A DNA stretch of 64,000 nt from an uncultured Collinsella sp. (GTDB lineage: Bacteria; Actinomycetota; Coriobacteriia; Coriobacteriales; Coriobacteriaceae). Positions within the stretch are counted from its first letter, which is position 1, and the number at the start of each line of letters is the position of its first letter. Both the position numbers and the translations under genes were made by a program. Location: assembly GCA_900541055.1 (NCBI GenBank), contig UQHZ01000011.1, positions 1 to 64,000 of the forward strand. Reading direction: 5' to 3'. Of this stretch, positions 49,569-59,625 are shown piece after piece. The notes beneath the pieces were generated by a model that searched no databases, had not been told where the DNA came from, and saw only the letters and a program-made list of their open reading frames with translations.

Positions 49569-50365
49569 AGCATCACGCCGATCGCAGCATGGCGCCCACA
49601 GGTGCCGTCCTCGTTACGGTAGGAATAAAAGCGGTCGTTCTGACGCACAGTCGAAAGCTGGGTATCCACGATATTATCCGCGTCGACACCGACATCTACC
49701 AGCGCCTCGCGAATGGCAGCGGAAAGATCGAGCATGCGAGAGGCACTCGCATCGATGCAAGAGAACTCGGCGGCAAAGCGATCCATGAGTTCCTGGGATA
49801 CCTCATATTCGTCACCCAAGATATGGGGGCCGATATAGGCGGAAACGTTGCTCGCATCGCAGCCGGCAGCATCGCAAAGCGCCTGGCACGCCTTGGCAGA
49901 AATACGTGCAATCGTGCCCTTCCAACCGGAGTGCACCACGGCAAATCCGCCAGGGGCCACCAGCACCACGGGAACGCAGTCGGCAAAGCAGAGCAGCACG
50001 GGCACGTTATGCGCCGTGCAGACGATGGCATCACAGCCCTCGGCAATCTGCTCGCGAACGTCCTCAAGGTCATCGGCGCCGTTCGAGGTCACCGCAACGA
50101 TATGATCACCATGGACCTGATTGGGAACGAGCAGGTTGTGCTCGCACTCGGCGGCACCCATAGCTTCGAGCGCACGACGACGATTTTCTTGAACAGCAAA
50201 GGGGTCATCGCCAACATGCGAGCCCAAGTTGAGTGAGGAGTACGCATCTTCGGAAACGCCACCGGCGCGCTCGGTGAAGGCAAAGCGAACATCGGATGTC
50301 GCGCCCTCCACCAACGTAACTCCATCATGGTCGACACGCGAAACTTTGTCCGCACGTGCTGCCAT
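49565..50365 (-). CDS. pgeF: Peptidoglycan editing factor PgeF (multicopper oxidase-like/YfiH)
   Basis: A 266-aa protein of the laccase-domain/YfiH family: NQVHGDHIV (His), FADCVPVVL (Cys) and AVVHSGWKGT (His) form the metal site. YfiH/PgeF prevents misincorporation of L-Ser in peptidoglycan in E. coli, and purine-nucleoside activity is also reported. AGGAGG precedes ATG 50365. In Gram-positives it commonly sits between ftsZ and yggS/sepF, as here apart from the pst insertion. Confidence 0.92.
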   Translation of the reverse strand: MAARADKVSRVDHDGVTLVEGATSDVRFAFTERAGGVSEDAYSSLNLGSHVGDDPFAVQENRRRALEAMGAAECEHNLLVPNQVHGDHIVAVTSNGADDLEDVREQIAEGCDAIVCTAHNVPVLLCFADCVPVVLVAPGGFAVVHSGWKGTIARISAKACQALCDAAGCDASNVSAYIGPHILGDEYEVSQELMDRFAAEFSCIDASASRMLDLSAAIREALVDVGVDADNIVDTQLSTVRQNDRFYSYRNEDGTCGRHAAIGVML

Positions 50366-50520
50366 ACTAAAGCCTCCTAATAACACAAGTACCGCGGCAT
50401 CGCCGCTACAGCCCGCGTTTATACGGCTGTCATACTTCTCTAAAAGGATACCTGCTGCGCTGGAGGCAATCGTAAAGGGAACGTAAAGAGATTGGAGGTT
50501 CTAGTTTACAAAGTCGAAAT

Positions 50521-50550
50521 AAAAAGGGCGCGTCCATACGGACACGCCCC
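50521..50550 (-). terminator. Intrinsic terminator of ftsZ
   Basis: 10-bp stem with one mismatch (50526-50535 with 50540-50549), loop atac, then TTTTT on the minus strand. Confidence 0.8.
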
Positions 50551-50575
50551 TGTGCACAACAATGCAAAGAACGAC

Positions 50576-51730
50576 TTAGAAGCTACCGCGCTTCAGGAAG
50601 TCGGGAAGCTCGAACTGATCGTTGCCGAAGTTAGGAAGCTCGGTGCCACCGACGTTGCGGGTCGGAGCGGCCTGAGCCGGGCTGGTGGCCGGAGCGGTGC
50701 GCTGCGGCTCAGCGGAGGCAGCGGCCTTGCTCTGAGACTGCTGAGCAGCAAAGAGCTCGTCCTGACGGTTGACGTTGGAGTCGGAGAAGCCCGTAGCGAT
50801 GACGGTGATACGCACCTGATCGCCCAGGGACTCGTCGACAACGGTACCGAAGATGATGTTGGCCTCGGGGTCGACGGCGTTGGCGACAACGTCGGCGGCG
50901 TCGCTGATCTCCTGGATGCCCAGGTCCTTGGAACCGGCGATGGAGAGCAGCACGCGCGTGGCGCCATCGATGGAGCTCTCGAGCAGCGGGCTGGAGATGG
51001 CCTGCTGGGCAGCGTCGACGGCACGGGTATCCCCAGAAGAGGTACCGATACCCATCATGGCGGTACCGGCCTGCTTCATGATGGTCTTAACATCGGCGAA
51101 GTCCAGGTTGATGATACCGGGGACGGTGATGAGGTCGGTGATGCCCTGGGTGCCCTGGGAAAGGACGCCATCGGCAATCGCGAAGGCCTCGAGCATGGTG
51201 GTCTTCTTCTCGGCGATGTCGAGCAGCTTATCGTTAGGGATGACAATCATGGTGTCAACGCAATCGGAGAGGGTCTTAATGCCCTCCTCGGCGCTCTTCT
51301 TGCGCTTGCGGCCCTCGAAGGTGAAGGGCTTGGTCACGACGGCGACGGTCAGCGCACCGACCTCGTTCATCGCGATATCGGCAACGATGGGAGCAGCGCC
51401 GGTACCGGTGCCACCGCCCTCGCCGCAGGTGATGAACACCATGTCGGCGCCAGCGAGCGCCTCGGCAATGTCGTCGCGGGACTCATCGGCAGCTTTGCGG
51501 CCAACCTCGGGGTTGGCGCCGGCGCCCAGGCCGCGGGTAAGGTCGGTGCCGATGTGCACCTTGATATCGGCATCAGAGATCGCGAGTGCCTGAGCATCGG
51601 TGTTGATGGCAACAAACTCGACGCCGCGGATGCCCTCTTCGATCATTCGATTGACCGCGTTGGTACCACCGCCGCCGACGCCGACCACCTTAATGACGGC
51701 AAGGTAGTTGTTGATCTCTGTCTCGTGCAT
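50576..51730 (-). CDS. ftsZ: Cell-division tubulin homologue FtsZ
   Basis: A 384-aa GTPase that forms the Z ring. The nucleotide site is GGGTGTG (residues 105-111), with [16 protein letters not shown] at the N-terminus and T7-loop-type [10 protein letters not shown] Gln/Ala/Pro linker (about 320-360) leads to the conserved C-terminal peptide [11 protein letters not shown] that docks SepF. ATG 51730 has GGAGG upstream. Confidence 0.98.
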   Translation of the reverse strand: MHETEINNYLAVIKVVGVGGGGTNAVNRMIEEGIRGVEFVAINTDAQALAISDADIKVHIGTDLTRGLGAGANPEVGRKAADESRDDIAEALAGADMVFITCGEGGGTGTGAAPIVADIAMNEVGALTVAVVTKPFTFEGRKRKKSAEEGIKTLSDCVDTMIVIPNDKLLDIAEKKTTMLEAFAIADGVLSQGTQGITDLITVPGIINLDFADVKTIMKQAGTAMMGIGTSSGDTRAVDAAQQAISSPLLESSIDGATRVLLSIAGSKDLGIQEISDAADVVANAVDPEANIIFGTVVDESLGDQVRITVIATGFSDSNVNRQDELFAAQQSQSKAAASAEPQRTAPATSPAQAAPTRNVGGTELPNFGNDQFELPDFLKRGSF

Positions 51731-51929
51731 GTCGGTCCTCCGAACAAAGGTTATAGCCATAGCATGGGTCGACCCCTGCGCACATTAACCTTCAGGTTGA
51801 AAGTAAATGCAAAGGTAAACCGTATTATGTTTGCACATTATGAACGTATCAGTCAAATAATTGACCGTGAAAACCAAACAAACCAGATAAACGGCGTGGT
51901 ATGGCCCCTCAACAAAGCATCAACCAGCG

Positions 51930-53186
51930 CTACGAGGTCGGAGCGTTCCTAAATGTATAGTTACCCGGAGAGCGCACATTGATATACGTTACGCCCTCTA
52001 CCTGCGAAAGCAGCTTGGTGACTACGCGCTCCTTCTTGACGATATCGTTCGAATCGCCCAGCGACACCTCAATGCCGTTATTGAGGTTTGCCGAGATGGC
52101 TTCGACCGAAGGCGTGGAAATATCCTTGACTTGTCCCAAGAACTCGCTCGAAAAACCACGCACATAATCCAAGCCAGCCTTAACGGCCTTGGAGCTCACC
52201 GCCTGGCCGGAAACCGGAGCGACATCCGCCGAGACATCAGTCAACAACACCGCGCCATAGTGCTTAGCGAGCGCCAGCGCGGCATCAATGCCGGTCAGGG
52301 TATTTGAGCCCTGCCCCGTCGTGATGACGTTGCCCTGGTCATCCACTTCGACCGACGTCGACAGCGGGGCGATCCAGGTGTCATCATCCCCGATGGCCCA
52401 GGCAAGGTCATCGGAGCTGATATAGGCAATTGCAATGACCTTGCGCTCCATCGGCGTAATGATGAGCGTATGTGGGAACTGACGCTGGACATCCACGCCC
52501 GAGACCCACGGGTTCTGCTTGAGGTCCTCGGTAATCTGGTCGGGATCGACGTTAAAAAGCGACGTTCCCTCGGGCAAATCGATCAGCTGGATAGCATCGT
52601 GCTTCGTCACATGCTCGCTTCCTTGAATCTGAATATCAGTGGCGGTAAACAATCCAGAGTTAATCACCACGATAGCAACGACGACGAGCACGGCCAAGAC
52701 GGCCAAAACGCCGCCCACGATTTTGCCTTTGCCTGTAACGACAGAAGCGGCGTCTGATGTTTTATTTGCCATCGCCCTAAGTGAAGACAACGGGTTGACG
52801 CCTTTTTTACCCGAAGGCTTCTTGGCGGTAGCCGGCACCGATGTCAGCGAGCGCGGTTTCGATGCGCCCAGCGTGCGACTCGGACGCGCCGCCTTAGTTC
52901 CTGTCGAGGGCTTAGGAGTTGCCATAGGACGGGCAGGCTTGGCGCCCATAACAGGCTTTGACGTCACCGAGGGACGCGAGGACTTTTTTGCGGCCGGACG
53001 ATTACCGAGCTGCGAGCCGACAACCGGACGACTGGTCTGTCGAGCATGCCCGACAGACTTAGAGTGCGCGACGGTATTGCGTTGAGGTTTGGCAGGCGCG
53101 CCGGAACGCCCTCCGGCGCGGCGGAAGGTGGGTTTCGATGCTCTAGAAGCCGAGGAATTTAACTTCCGGTCTGAGCTCGATGCCAT
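51930..53186 (-). CDS. ftsQ: Divisome protein FtsQ/DivIB
   Basis: A 418-aa bitopic membrane protein with a long basic Ser/Pro/Lys-rich cytosolic front (about 165 residues), one transmembrane helix (VGGVLAVLAVLVVVAIVVIN), a POTRA domain (ATDIQIQGSEHVTKHDAIQL...) and a beta domain. It links the ring to septal synthesis. It overlaps murB by 44 nt. The cytosolic extension is longer than the 30-100 residues usual for the family. Confidence 0.93.
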   Translation of the reverse strand: MASSSDRKLNSSASRASKPTFRRAGGRSGAPAKPQRNTVAHSKSVGHARQTSRPVVGSQLGNRPAAKKSSRPSVTSKPVMGAKPARPMATPKPSTGTKAARPSRTLGASKPRSLTSVPATAKKPSGKKGVNPLSSLRAMANKTSDAASVVTGKGKIVGGVLAVLAVLVVVAIVVINSGLFTATDIQIQGSEHVTKHDAIQLIDLPEGTSLFNVDPDQITEDLKQNPWVSGVDVQRQFPHTLIITPMERKVIAIAYISSDDLAWAIGDDDTWIAPLSTSVEVDDQGNVITTGQGSNTLTGIDAALALAKHYGAVLLTDVSADVAPVSGQAVSSKAVKAGLDYVRGFSSEFLGQVKDISTPSVEAISANLNNGIEVSLGDSNDIVKKERVVTKLLSQVEGVTYINVRSPGNYTFRNAPTS

Positions 53187-54054
53187 ACGCCTCCCTCACC
53201 TTTCCGTGCACATGTCTGATAACCGCGGCAACGTCATCGGCCGAGGCGGTTCCGTTATTAACGATAAAATTAGCGTGAACGGGCGAAACTTCCGCGCCGC
53301 CAATCGAAAAACCCTTTAATCCACAATCCTCGATAAGCTTGCCCACGCTCGCATCGGGCGGATTGCGAAAGACCGACCCGCAGGATGCGCGACCCATGGG
53401 CTGTGTACGCTTGCGCCTCGTAAGGTACCGCTCCATGCGCTCGCGAATGTCGGCCTTGGGCGCCGGTTTAAGCTTGAGCACGCACTCGAGGATGATCTCA
53501 TTGCGGGGAAGGCTACATTCGCGGTAGCCCCAAGTGATCTCGGACCCCGCATAATGCTTGATACCGGATGCCGGGTCAAACGTTACGACATCCTCAACCA
53601 GCGAGCCAATCCACTCGGTCCGTGTGCCGGCATTCATAGATATCGCACCGCCGACCGAACCAGGGATGCCAACGGCAAACTCAAGGCCCGAGAGGCTACG
53701 CGACAGGGCATCGTTGACCAGGCGCGCAAACATCACGCCCGCACCGACCGTCAGCGTACAACCGTCATCGGCAACAACCGTGCGCTGAAACTCACGTCCG
53801 AGCGAAATGACGGCACCGCGATAACCGCCATCGGCAACCAGCAGATTGGAGCCCTTGCCGATGATGACCCACGGCACCTGCTCGCGATCGAGCACCGCCA
53901 CGGCGCGGCGGAGGGCATGATAGCTATGGCACGTCACAAAGAGGTCGGCCTTGCCGCCGATACGATAGCTCGTATGACGCGCAAGGCGCTCGTCCTCGAT
54001 CACATCTGTGTCGATCATGCCCGAGAGCGCCATGACGGCGTTAAACAGACCCAT
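53143..54054 (-). CDS. murB: UDP-N-acetylenolpyruvoylglucosamine reductase
   Basis: A 303-aa flavoenzyme that reduces the enolpyruvyl ether to UDP-MurNAc. FAD contacts are seen in IIGKGSNLLVADGGY and GIPGSVGGAISMNAGT, catalytic parts in CSVFRNP (Ser) and AEVSPVHANFIVN (Glu side). It is the type with a YRECS loop (GYRECSLPRNE). The start at 54054 has a weak ribosome site; an internal ATG at 54033 is possible. Confidence 0.95.
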   Translation of the reverse strand: MGLFNAVMALSGMIDTDVIEDERLARHTSYRIGGKADLFVTCHSYHALRRAVAVLDREQVPWVIIGKGSNLLVADGGYRGAVISLGREFQRTVVADDGCTLTVGAGVMFARLVNDALSRSLSGLEFAVGIPGSVGGAISMNAGTRTEWIGSLVEDVVTFDPASGIKHYAGSEITWGYRECSLPRNEIILECVLKLKPAPKADIRERMERYLTRRKRTQPMGRASCGSVFRNPPDASVGKLIEDCGLKGFSIGGAEVSPVHANFIVNNGTASADDVAAVIRHVHGKVREAYGIELRPEVKFLGF

Positions 54055-54059
54055 TAGAC

Positions 54060-55478
54060 TTAAGCGTCTTTCTTGGCAGTCAGATACTCAATGAACTCGG
54101 GGCCGACGGTCGTAACGTCACCGGCACCCATAGTGAGCAGCAGGTCGCCCTCGCCCACCATCTGCTCGAGCTCCTGGTTGAGCTCAAGACGGCTGGAGCA
54201 ATACACGACCTCCTTGTCAGGATGCTTGGCGCGCACGGTATCGGCGAGCATCTTAGAGGTGACACCCGGAATGGGCATCTCGCCAGCCGAGAACACATCA
54301 ATCAGCAGCAGTTTATCGGCATTGGCAAATGCATCGGCAAAGTCGTCGCACAGGGCCTGCAGGCGCGAATAGCGGTGCGGCTGGAACACGACGTCGACGT
54401 GCTTGTAGCCCAGCGACGAAGCGGCAGCAAGCGTCGCCTTGATCTCGGTGGGATGATGACCGTAATCATCGACTACGGTAATGCCATCGATATCGCCCAC
54501 ATGGGTAAAGCGACGGCGGACGCCCTCAAAGCTCGAAAGCGCCTTGGCAGCGGCGTCGATGTCAAGGCCCAGGACATGGGCGACGGTGAGCACCGCCGTG
54601 GCGTTGAGCATGTTGTGGCGACCGGGATTGCTCTTGATCTCCACAGCGTGCTCAGTGCCGTCCTCAAAGCGAACGATAAAGTCACTCTGGATGCCCTTGA
54701 CATCCGGGTGCATGCAGACGATGTCGTTGCTCTCGGCAAAGCCGTAGGAAAGCACGTGACGGCCCGTCGACTTGGCGAGCTCGACCAGATGCGGGTCCTC
54801 ACCGCAGACGATGACGGTGCCGTCCTCGCCCACCAGGCTCATGAATTTGGCGAAAGTTGCCTCGATCTCCTCGATACCCGAGTAGTGATCGAGGTGGTCG
54901 GCCTCGACGTTGGTCACAATGACCACGTTGGGGTTCAGGAACAGGAAGGAGCTGTCGGACTCGTCGGCCTCGGCGACAAAGTAGTCGCCCGAGCCGTTCT
55001 TGCCGTTCGTGTCATAGCCCTCGACGATGCCACCGATCAGGAAGCTCGGATCCAGACCCATGCGGTCGAGCATGGTGGCGCACATCGAAGACGTGGTGGT
55101 CTTGCCATGCGTGCCGGCAACAGCGACGGTGGTGTAGCCGTGGCCCAAAGCAGAGAGCATCTTGGCACGGGGCCACACGGGAATACCAAGCTCGCGAGCG
55201 CGCACGAGCTCGGGGTTGGACTCCGGAATAGCGGTGGAGACAACAACCACGTCGGGCTTGACCTCGTCGATCGTGGCGGCCTCATGGCCCACATGCACCT
55301 TCACACCAGCGCGGGTAAGCTGGCGGATATAACGTGACGTCTTAAGGTCGGAGCCGGTAACGGCATAACCGCGCTCGTGCAGAACAAGGGCGATGCCGCT
55401 CATGCCGGCGCCGCCGATACCGATAAAGTGGGCGCTCTTAAACTCGGGCGCGGAGGTTGCAGTCTGGGAATCAGCCAT
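54060..55478 (-). CDS. murC: UDP-N-acetylmuramate-L-alanine ligase
   Basis: A 472-aa ATP-dependent ligase. The N-terminal Rossmann part shows FIGIGGAGMSGIA; the ATP loop is GTHGKTTTSSM (about 118-128). EADESDSSFL and DDYGHHPTEIKAT, then FQPHRYSR, are family motifs. ATG 55478 has AGGAG upstream. It lies between murG and murB as in other dcw clusters. Confidence 0.97.
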   Translation of the reverse strand: MADSQTATSAPEFKSAHFIGIGGAGMSGIALVLHERGYAVTGSDLKTSRYIRQLTRAGVKVHVGHEAATIDEVKPDVVVVSTAIPESNPELVRARELGIPVWPRAKMLSALGHGYTTVAVAGTHGKTTTSSMCATMLDRMGLDPSFLIGGIVEGYDTNGKNGSGDYFVAEADESDSSFLFLNPNVVIVTNVEADHLDHYSGIEEIEATFAKFMSLVGEDGTVIVCGEDPHLVELAKSTGRHVLSYGFAESNDIVCMHPDVKGIQSDFIVRFEDGTEHAVEIKSNPGRHNMLNATAVLTVAHVLGLDIDAAAKALSSFEGVRRRFTHVGDIDGITVVDDYGHHPTEIKATLAAASSLGYKHVDVVFQPHRYSRLQALCDDFADAFANADKLLLIDVFSAGEMPIPGVTSKMLADTVRAKHPDKEVVYCSSRLELNQELEQMVGEGDLLLTMGAGDVTTVGPEFIEYLTAKKDA

Positions 55479-55575
55479 GTGCTCGTGTACTCCTTGCGTA
55501 AACACTGCCTGTAACCCGTTAACTGTACCGCACCTACCGCATCAGCGCGAGGGCGACCGACGATATCCCGTCTAA

Positions 55576-56691
55576 CTAACGCAAACCCTCTACCGCATCC
55601 GCCAGAAGAGCGGCGGCCCTATCCTGAGCCAGACCACGCGCCGCCTGACGCATGGCGTCGCGCGCCGCCGCGTCATCGACCAGGTGCAGCAGTTCATCGG
55701 CAAAGGCAGAACCGTCGATATCGGCATCGGCGCAGAGCACACCGGCCCCGGCGTCGACCAGATAACGGGCATTGGTGGTTTGGTGGTCGGCCGTCGCATG
55801 CGGGTACGGCACGAGCACCGAAGGCACGGCGAGTGCAGCGATCTCGGCCACGCTCGATGCGCCCGAACGCGAGAGCACCAAATCGGCAGCAGCCAGCATA
55901 TCGCCCATGTTGTCGATGTAAGGCTGGACGCGGTAACGCTTCGCCTCCTCGGGCGTCAGCGCCAAAGCGCGCTCGGTCTCCTCAAAGCCGTCGGCACCCG
56001 TCGAATGCAACACATAGAGGTTCTTGCGCGAAAGCAGCTCGTTTTTGAGCGAGACCACGCGCTCGTTGAGGTGCTGGGCGCCAAGTGAACCGCCAAAGAC
56101 GAGCAGCAGCGTAGCGTCCTCGGGAACGCCAAGTGCCTTGCGGCCGCGAGCGCGATCGCCCTCGATCACCGAGCGACGTACGGGGTTGCCGGTCATGAGC
56201 ACGTGGTCAGGGTCACCTTCGCGTTCAAAGACCGAGCGCGCTGCCGGCACCGAGATGCACACGCAGGCGGCGTGGGAGTTCATCATCTTATTGGCCAGGC
56301 CCGGAACAGAGTTCTGCTCATGCAGCAGATACGGAACGCCCGCGCCCTTGCACCACCCCAGCAGCGGAACCTCGACATAGGCACCAAAACCGATGGCGGC
56401 ATCGGGCTTGCCGACCTTTGAGAAATGACTGGCGAGCGCACGCTTGGCCTTGTTGACACGCCACAGCGAGGTGAGCGCCGTCCAAGGGCGGGAGCGGTCG
56501 AAGCCCGTGACCGTAATGGGCACAAAATCAAACCCAGCGTCGGGGACCAGACGACCCTCGAGCTTGCGCGACTGGCCCACGAACACAACGTGGTGACCAC
56601 GGTCACGCAGCTCTTCGGCCAAGGCGAGCGCGGGGTTGATGTGTCCTGCCGTGCCGCCGGCTGCAATAGCAACGGTCATTTTATCGGTCAT
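55576..56691 (-). CDS. murG: UDP-GlcNAc transferase forming lipid II
   Basis: A 371-aa membrane-associated glycosyltransferase (GT28). AAGGTAGHINPALALAEEL at the N-terminus, HEQNSVPGLANK, GGSLGAQHLN and LSRSGASSVAEIAAL mark donor and acceptor sites. ATG 56691 overlaps ftsW by 11 nt. It adds GlcNAc to lipid I on the cytosolic face. Confidence 0.97.
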   Translation of the reverse strand: MTDKMTVAIAAGGTAGHINPALALAEELRDRGHHVVFVGQSRKLEGRLVPDAGFDFVPITVTGFDRSRPWTALTSLWRVNKAKRALASHFSKVGKPDAAIGFGAYVEVPLLGWCKGAGVPYLLHEQNSVPGLANKMMNSHAACVCISVPAARSVFEREGDPDHVLMTGNPVRRSVIEGDRARGRKALGVPEDATLLLVFGGSLGAQHLNERVVSLKNELLSRKNLYVLHSTGADGFEETERALALTPEEAKRYRVQPYIDNMGDMLAAADLVLSRSGASSVAEIAALAVPSVLVPYPHATADHQTTNARYLVDAGAGVLCADADIDGSAFADELLHLVDDAAARDAMRQAARGLAQDRAAALLADAVEGLR

Positions 56692-58201
56692 GGTAGTCCC
56701 TTCGTACACGCGGTCCCTGGTCGTCGGTGCGCAGACGCGCCGACGGGTCCGAGTTCAAATCGATTCGATTATATCCGCCGCCCGCGTTGCGAGGGCTGGG
56801 GCGCTGCGGACGGCCTTGCGGAGCCGTTCGCGAGCGTGGACGAGCTGCCGGCTCGGATGCAGAACCATCCAGAACGGTAAAGCCGCTACGCGAAGGTCGT
56901 TCACCGCGCACATGGGCTACGCCGGCGGTGCTCTCGTCCATAACGGCAAAGCTCTCACGACGACGGTCATACTCATCGCGGCGGGCGCTCTCGTACGAAA
57001 CGCGCAGGATCAACCCGGCAAGCATAAGCGACACAATAATCGATGAACCGCCGTAGCTAATAAACGGCAACGGTTTGCCCGTCATGGGAAAAACGTTGAG
57101 GATGCCCAGCGCGTTAATCAAAAACTGCACTGCGAGAATGACCGCGGAGCCAGACGCCATGAGCGCGCCCCGACGATCGGTCGCCTGCTCGGCAATGCGA
57201 AACGCCGAGTAGATCAGCATCGCAAACACCAAGAAGAACAGCACGGTTCCGACAAAACCGACTTCCTCGCCAATGATGGCCAAGATGTAGTCGTTGTGTG
57301 CCTCGGGCAGATACGAGTACTTCATGGTTGAGTTGCCGATGCCACGGCCGAACAGACCGCCCGAGGCAAAGGCCATGATGGCAAGCGTGGCCTGATAGCC
57401 GTCACCATACTCGTCGGCCCAAGGGTTCAAGGCAACCTGAATACGCACCATACGGTATGGCTCTGCGACAAGCGCAATCACGATCACGAGAATGCCGAAG
57501 ATTAGCACGCCGATGATAAATCTGGGGTCGAGACCCGCAAACAACGCCATGCACATGAGGGTCAACAGGATAATCAGGACGGTACCGAAATCGGGCTGGA
57601 TAAAGATCAGAAAGAGCGAAATGCCCAGGTAGATGCCCATCTTGCGAAGGAATTCGTTGATGTTGCCACCGGGCGAAAAGAAGCGATCAAGCATGATGGC
57701 CGAATACGCAATGGCAAATGGCTTTAAAAACTCGGAAGGCTGGAACTGAATACCGGCGATGTTGAGCCAGCGCGTGGCGCCACGGCTGCCGCTGCCCACC
57801 AAGAACACCAGAAGCAGTAGCCCTATCATGCCGATAAGGATGATCCTGAGCATATCCTCCCCAAACCAGCTGTCCGGCAAAACGCGCACGATGGCAATCA
57901 GCGCCAGAACACCGACCACGGCAAACGCGGCCTGTCGACCCAGAAAAAACGTCGCCGAGCCATTCTCGTGCAGCGCCTCGACCGAAGACGCCGAGTACAC
58001 CATCAGCAGGCCAAAGCATACCAAGGTAAACAAGCAGGCCATGAATATCAAACGGGGGCGCATGATACGGGCGGGAACGCCGGCAATATAGCGTTCGCTA
58101 AACGACTGCCCACCGCGGCTGGAACGCGGTGTGATGCGACGTGAGGAAGCACGGTCCGAGTCGGGCCTCCTCATACCTTGTCGGGGGCTCTCCTCTCTCA
58201 C
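56681..58201 (-). CDS. ftsW: Septal peptidoglycan polymerase FtsW (SEDS family)
   Basis: A 506-aa protein with about ten transmembrane helices. GATRWLNIAGIQFQPSEFLK, QPDFGTVLI and PFISYGGSS are SEDS motifs; the catalytic Asp equivalent lies in the large loop near PEAHNDYILAIIGEE. The Arg/Ser/Pro-rich front (45 residues) and tail (about 105 residues) are cytosolic. GTG 58201 is the chosen start; ATG 58174 is also possible. Confidence 0.95.
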   Translation of the reverse strand: MREESPRQGMRRPDSDRASSRRITPRSSRGGQSFSERYIAGVPARIMRPRLIFMACLFTLVCFGLLMVYSASSVEALHENGSATFFLGRQAAFAVVGVLALIAIVRVLPDSWFGEDMLRIILIGMIGLLLLVFLVGSGSRGATRWLNIAGIQFQPSEFLKPFAIAYSAIMLDRFFSPGGNINEFLRKMGIYLGISLFLIFIQPDFGTVLIILLTLMCMALFAGLDPRFIIGVLIFGILVIVIALVAEPYRMVRIQVALNPWADEYGDGYQATLAIMAFASGGLFGRGIGNSTMKYSYLPEAHNDYILAIIGEEVGFVGTVLFFLVFAMLIYSAFRIAEQATDRRGALMASGSAVILAVQFLINALGILNVFPMTGKPLPFISYGGSSIIVSLMLAGLILRVSYESARRDEYDRRRESFAVMDESTAGVAHVRGERPSRSGFTVLDGSASEPAARPRSRTAPQGRPQRPSPRNAGGGYNRIDLNSDPSARLRTDDQGPRVRRDYHDR

Positions 58202-58209
58202 CGCAACCC

Positions 58210-59616
58210 CTATTCCATTTGTGATTTCGCTGCAGCGGCAAGCTGGGCCACGTAGTCCTTAAACACGCGGCCGCGCTCCTCATAGCCCGAGAACTCATCG
58301 AACGAAGAGCAGGCAGGAGAAAGTAAGATCACGTCACCACGGCTCGACAGCGAACGGGCGACGTCCACGGCGTCGCGTAGGTCATCCGCCTGGGCGATAT
58401 CCACATCGCCATCGACATCGGCCTCGTCCATAGCGGCGGTGAAGCGCTCGCGCGCATCGCCAAAGCAGACGACCGAGCGCACGTTGTCCATAACGACGCG
58501 CGCGAAGTCCGTGAGCGGCGTGCCCTTATCGTGGCCGCCGAGCAGCAAGATCACGTCGTCATCGGGAAATGCCGTCAGCGCCTTCTCGACCGCATCGGTG
58601 TTGGTCGCCTTGGAATCGTTGACGTAGCGCACGCCGTCAATCTCGCCACACGGCTCCACGCGGTGCTCGAGCGGCTGGAACGAGGCAAGACCGCGGCAGA
58701 CACCATCGACATCGGCACCGACCGCCAAGGCAGCCGTGGCAGCGCACAGGGCATTGATAACATTGTGATGGCCCGAGATCTTGAACTCGGATGTAGCGAT
58801 GAGCGGGGTCTCGACGCCTTTCAGACGCACGATCATCTTGCCATCGCGCACAAAGGCGGCATCCTCGCCCTCAGGCTCGTCAAAGGCAACCTTGCAGATG
58901 CGACGACCCGGCGTGTAGATGTACTCATCGAACTCGTGAATGCCGGCGTCTTCGACGTCGACAACCACCAGATCGTCATCGACCATATTGTCAAACAGTT
59001 TGACCTTGGCAAGCGCATAGTTCTTATGGCTCTTATGCCAGCCCAAGTGGTCGGGAGTGATGTTGAGCAGAACCGCCACGCGGGGGTGGAGCTCGGTGGT
59101 CGTAGCAATCTGATAGCTCGAGAGCTCAGCCACAAACCACTCGTTGTGGGCTCGGCCGTCAATCTCGTTGACCGGCGGCTCGCCGATGTTGCCGACAGCA
59201 ACGCTGGCCTCGCCGGCAGCCTTAAGCAGATAATCAGTCAGCGACGTGGTGGTCGTCTTGCCGTTGGTGCCCGTGATGGCAATCCAGTTATCGGGCGACA
59301 GGCGATAGGCAAACTCGGGCTCACCCATAATCTGGGCGGCATGCTCGCGCCCGGCCTTAAAGAAGCCCGAGAACTCCGAGATGCCCGGGCACGTCACGCA
59401 TACGTCATAGGCGCCCTCGACCTGTTCGGTCCCATAGACAAACGACGCACCAGCAGCCTCGAGCGCACGCGTGGCGTCATTGGGCTCAGAGGTGCCACCG
59501 CCATACACGGTAACGGCACTTACGCGCTCGGGATGTGCCAGCGCCCAGCGGGCGACATCGAGACCGGATTTGCCCTGACCCAAAACGAGCAGGCTAAAGA
59601 CATCAGCAAGAGGCAT
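58210..59616 (-). CDS. murD: UDP-N-acetylmuramoyl-L-alanine-D-glutamate ligase
   Basis: A 468-aa ligase with LVLGQGKSGLDVARW at the N-terminus, ATP loop GTNGKTTTTSLTDYL and ELSSYQIATT, NITPDHLGWHKSHKNYA, YVNDSKATNTDAV and SPACSSFDEFSGYEERG. All are MurD signatures. It adds D-Glu to UDP-MurNAc-Ala. Confidence 0.97.
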   Translation of the reverse strand: MPLADVFSLLVLGQGKSGLDVARWALAHPERVSAVTVYGGGTSEPNDATRALEAAGASFVYGTEQVEGAYDVCVTCPGISEFSGFFKAGREHAAQIMGEPEFAYRLSPDNWIAITGTNGKTTTTSLTDYLLKAAGEASVAVGNIGEPPVNEIDGRAHNEWFVAELSSYQIATTTELHPRVAVLLNITPDHLGWHKSHKNYALAKVKLFDNMVDDDLVVVDVEDAGIHEFDEYIYTPGRRICKVAFDEPEGEDAAFVRDGKMIVRLKGVETPLIATSEFKISGHHNVINALCAATAALAVGADVDGVCRGLASFQPLEHRVEPCGEIDGVRYVNDSKATNTDAVEKALTAFPDDDVILLLGGHDKGTPLTDFARVVMDNVRSVVCFGDARERFTAAMDEADVDGDVDIAQADDLRDAVDVARSLSSRGDVILLSPACSSFDEFSGYEERGRVFKDYVAQLAAAAKSQME

Positions 59617-59625
59617 GAAAGACCA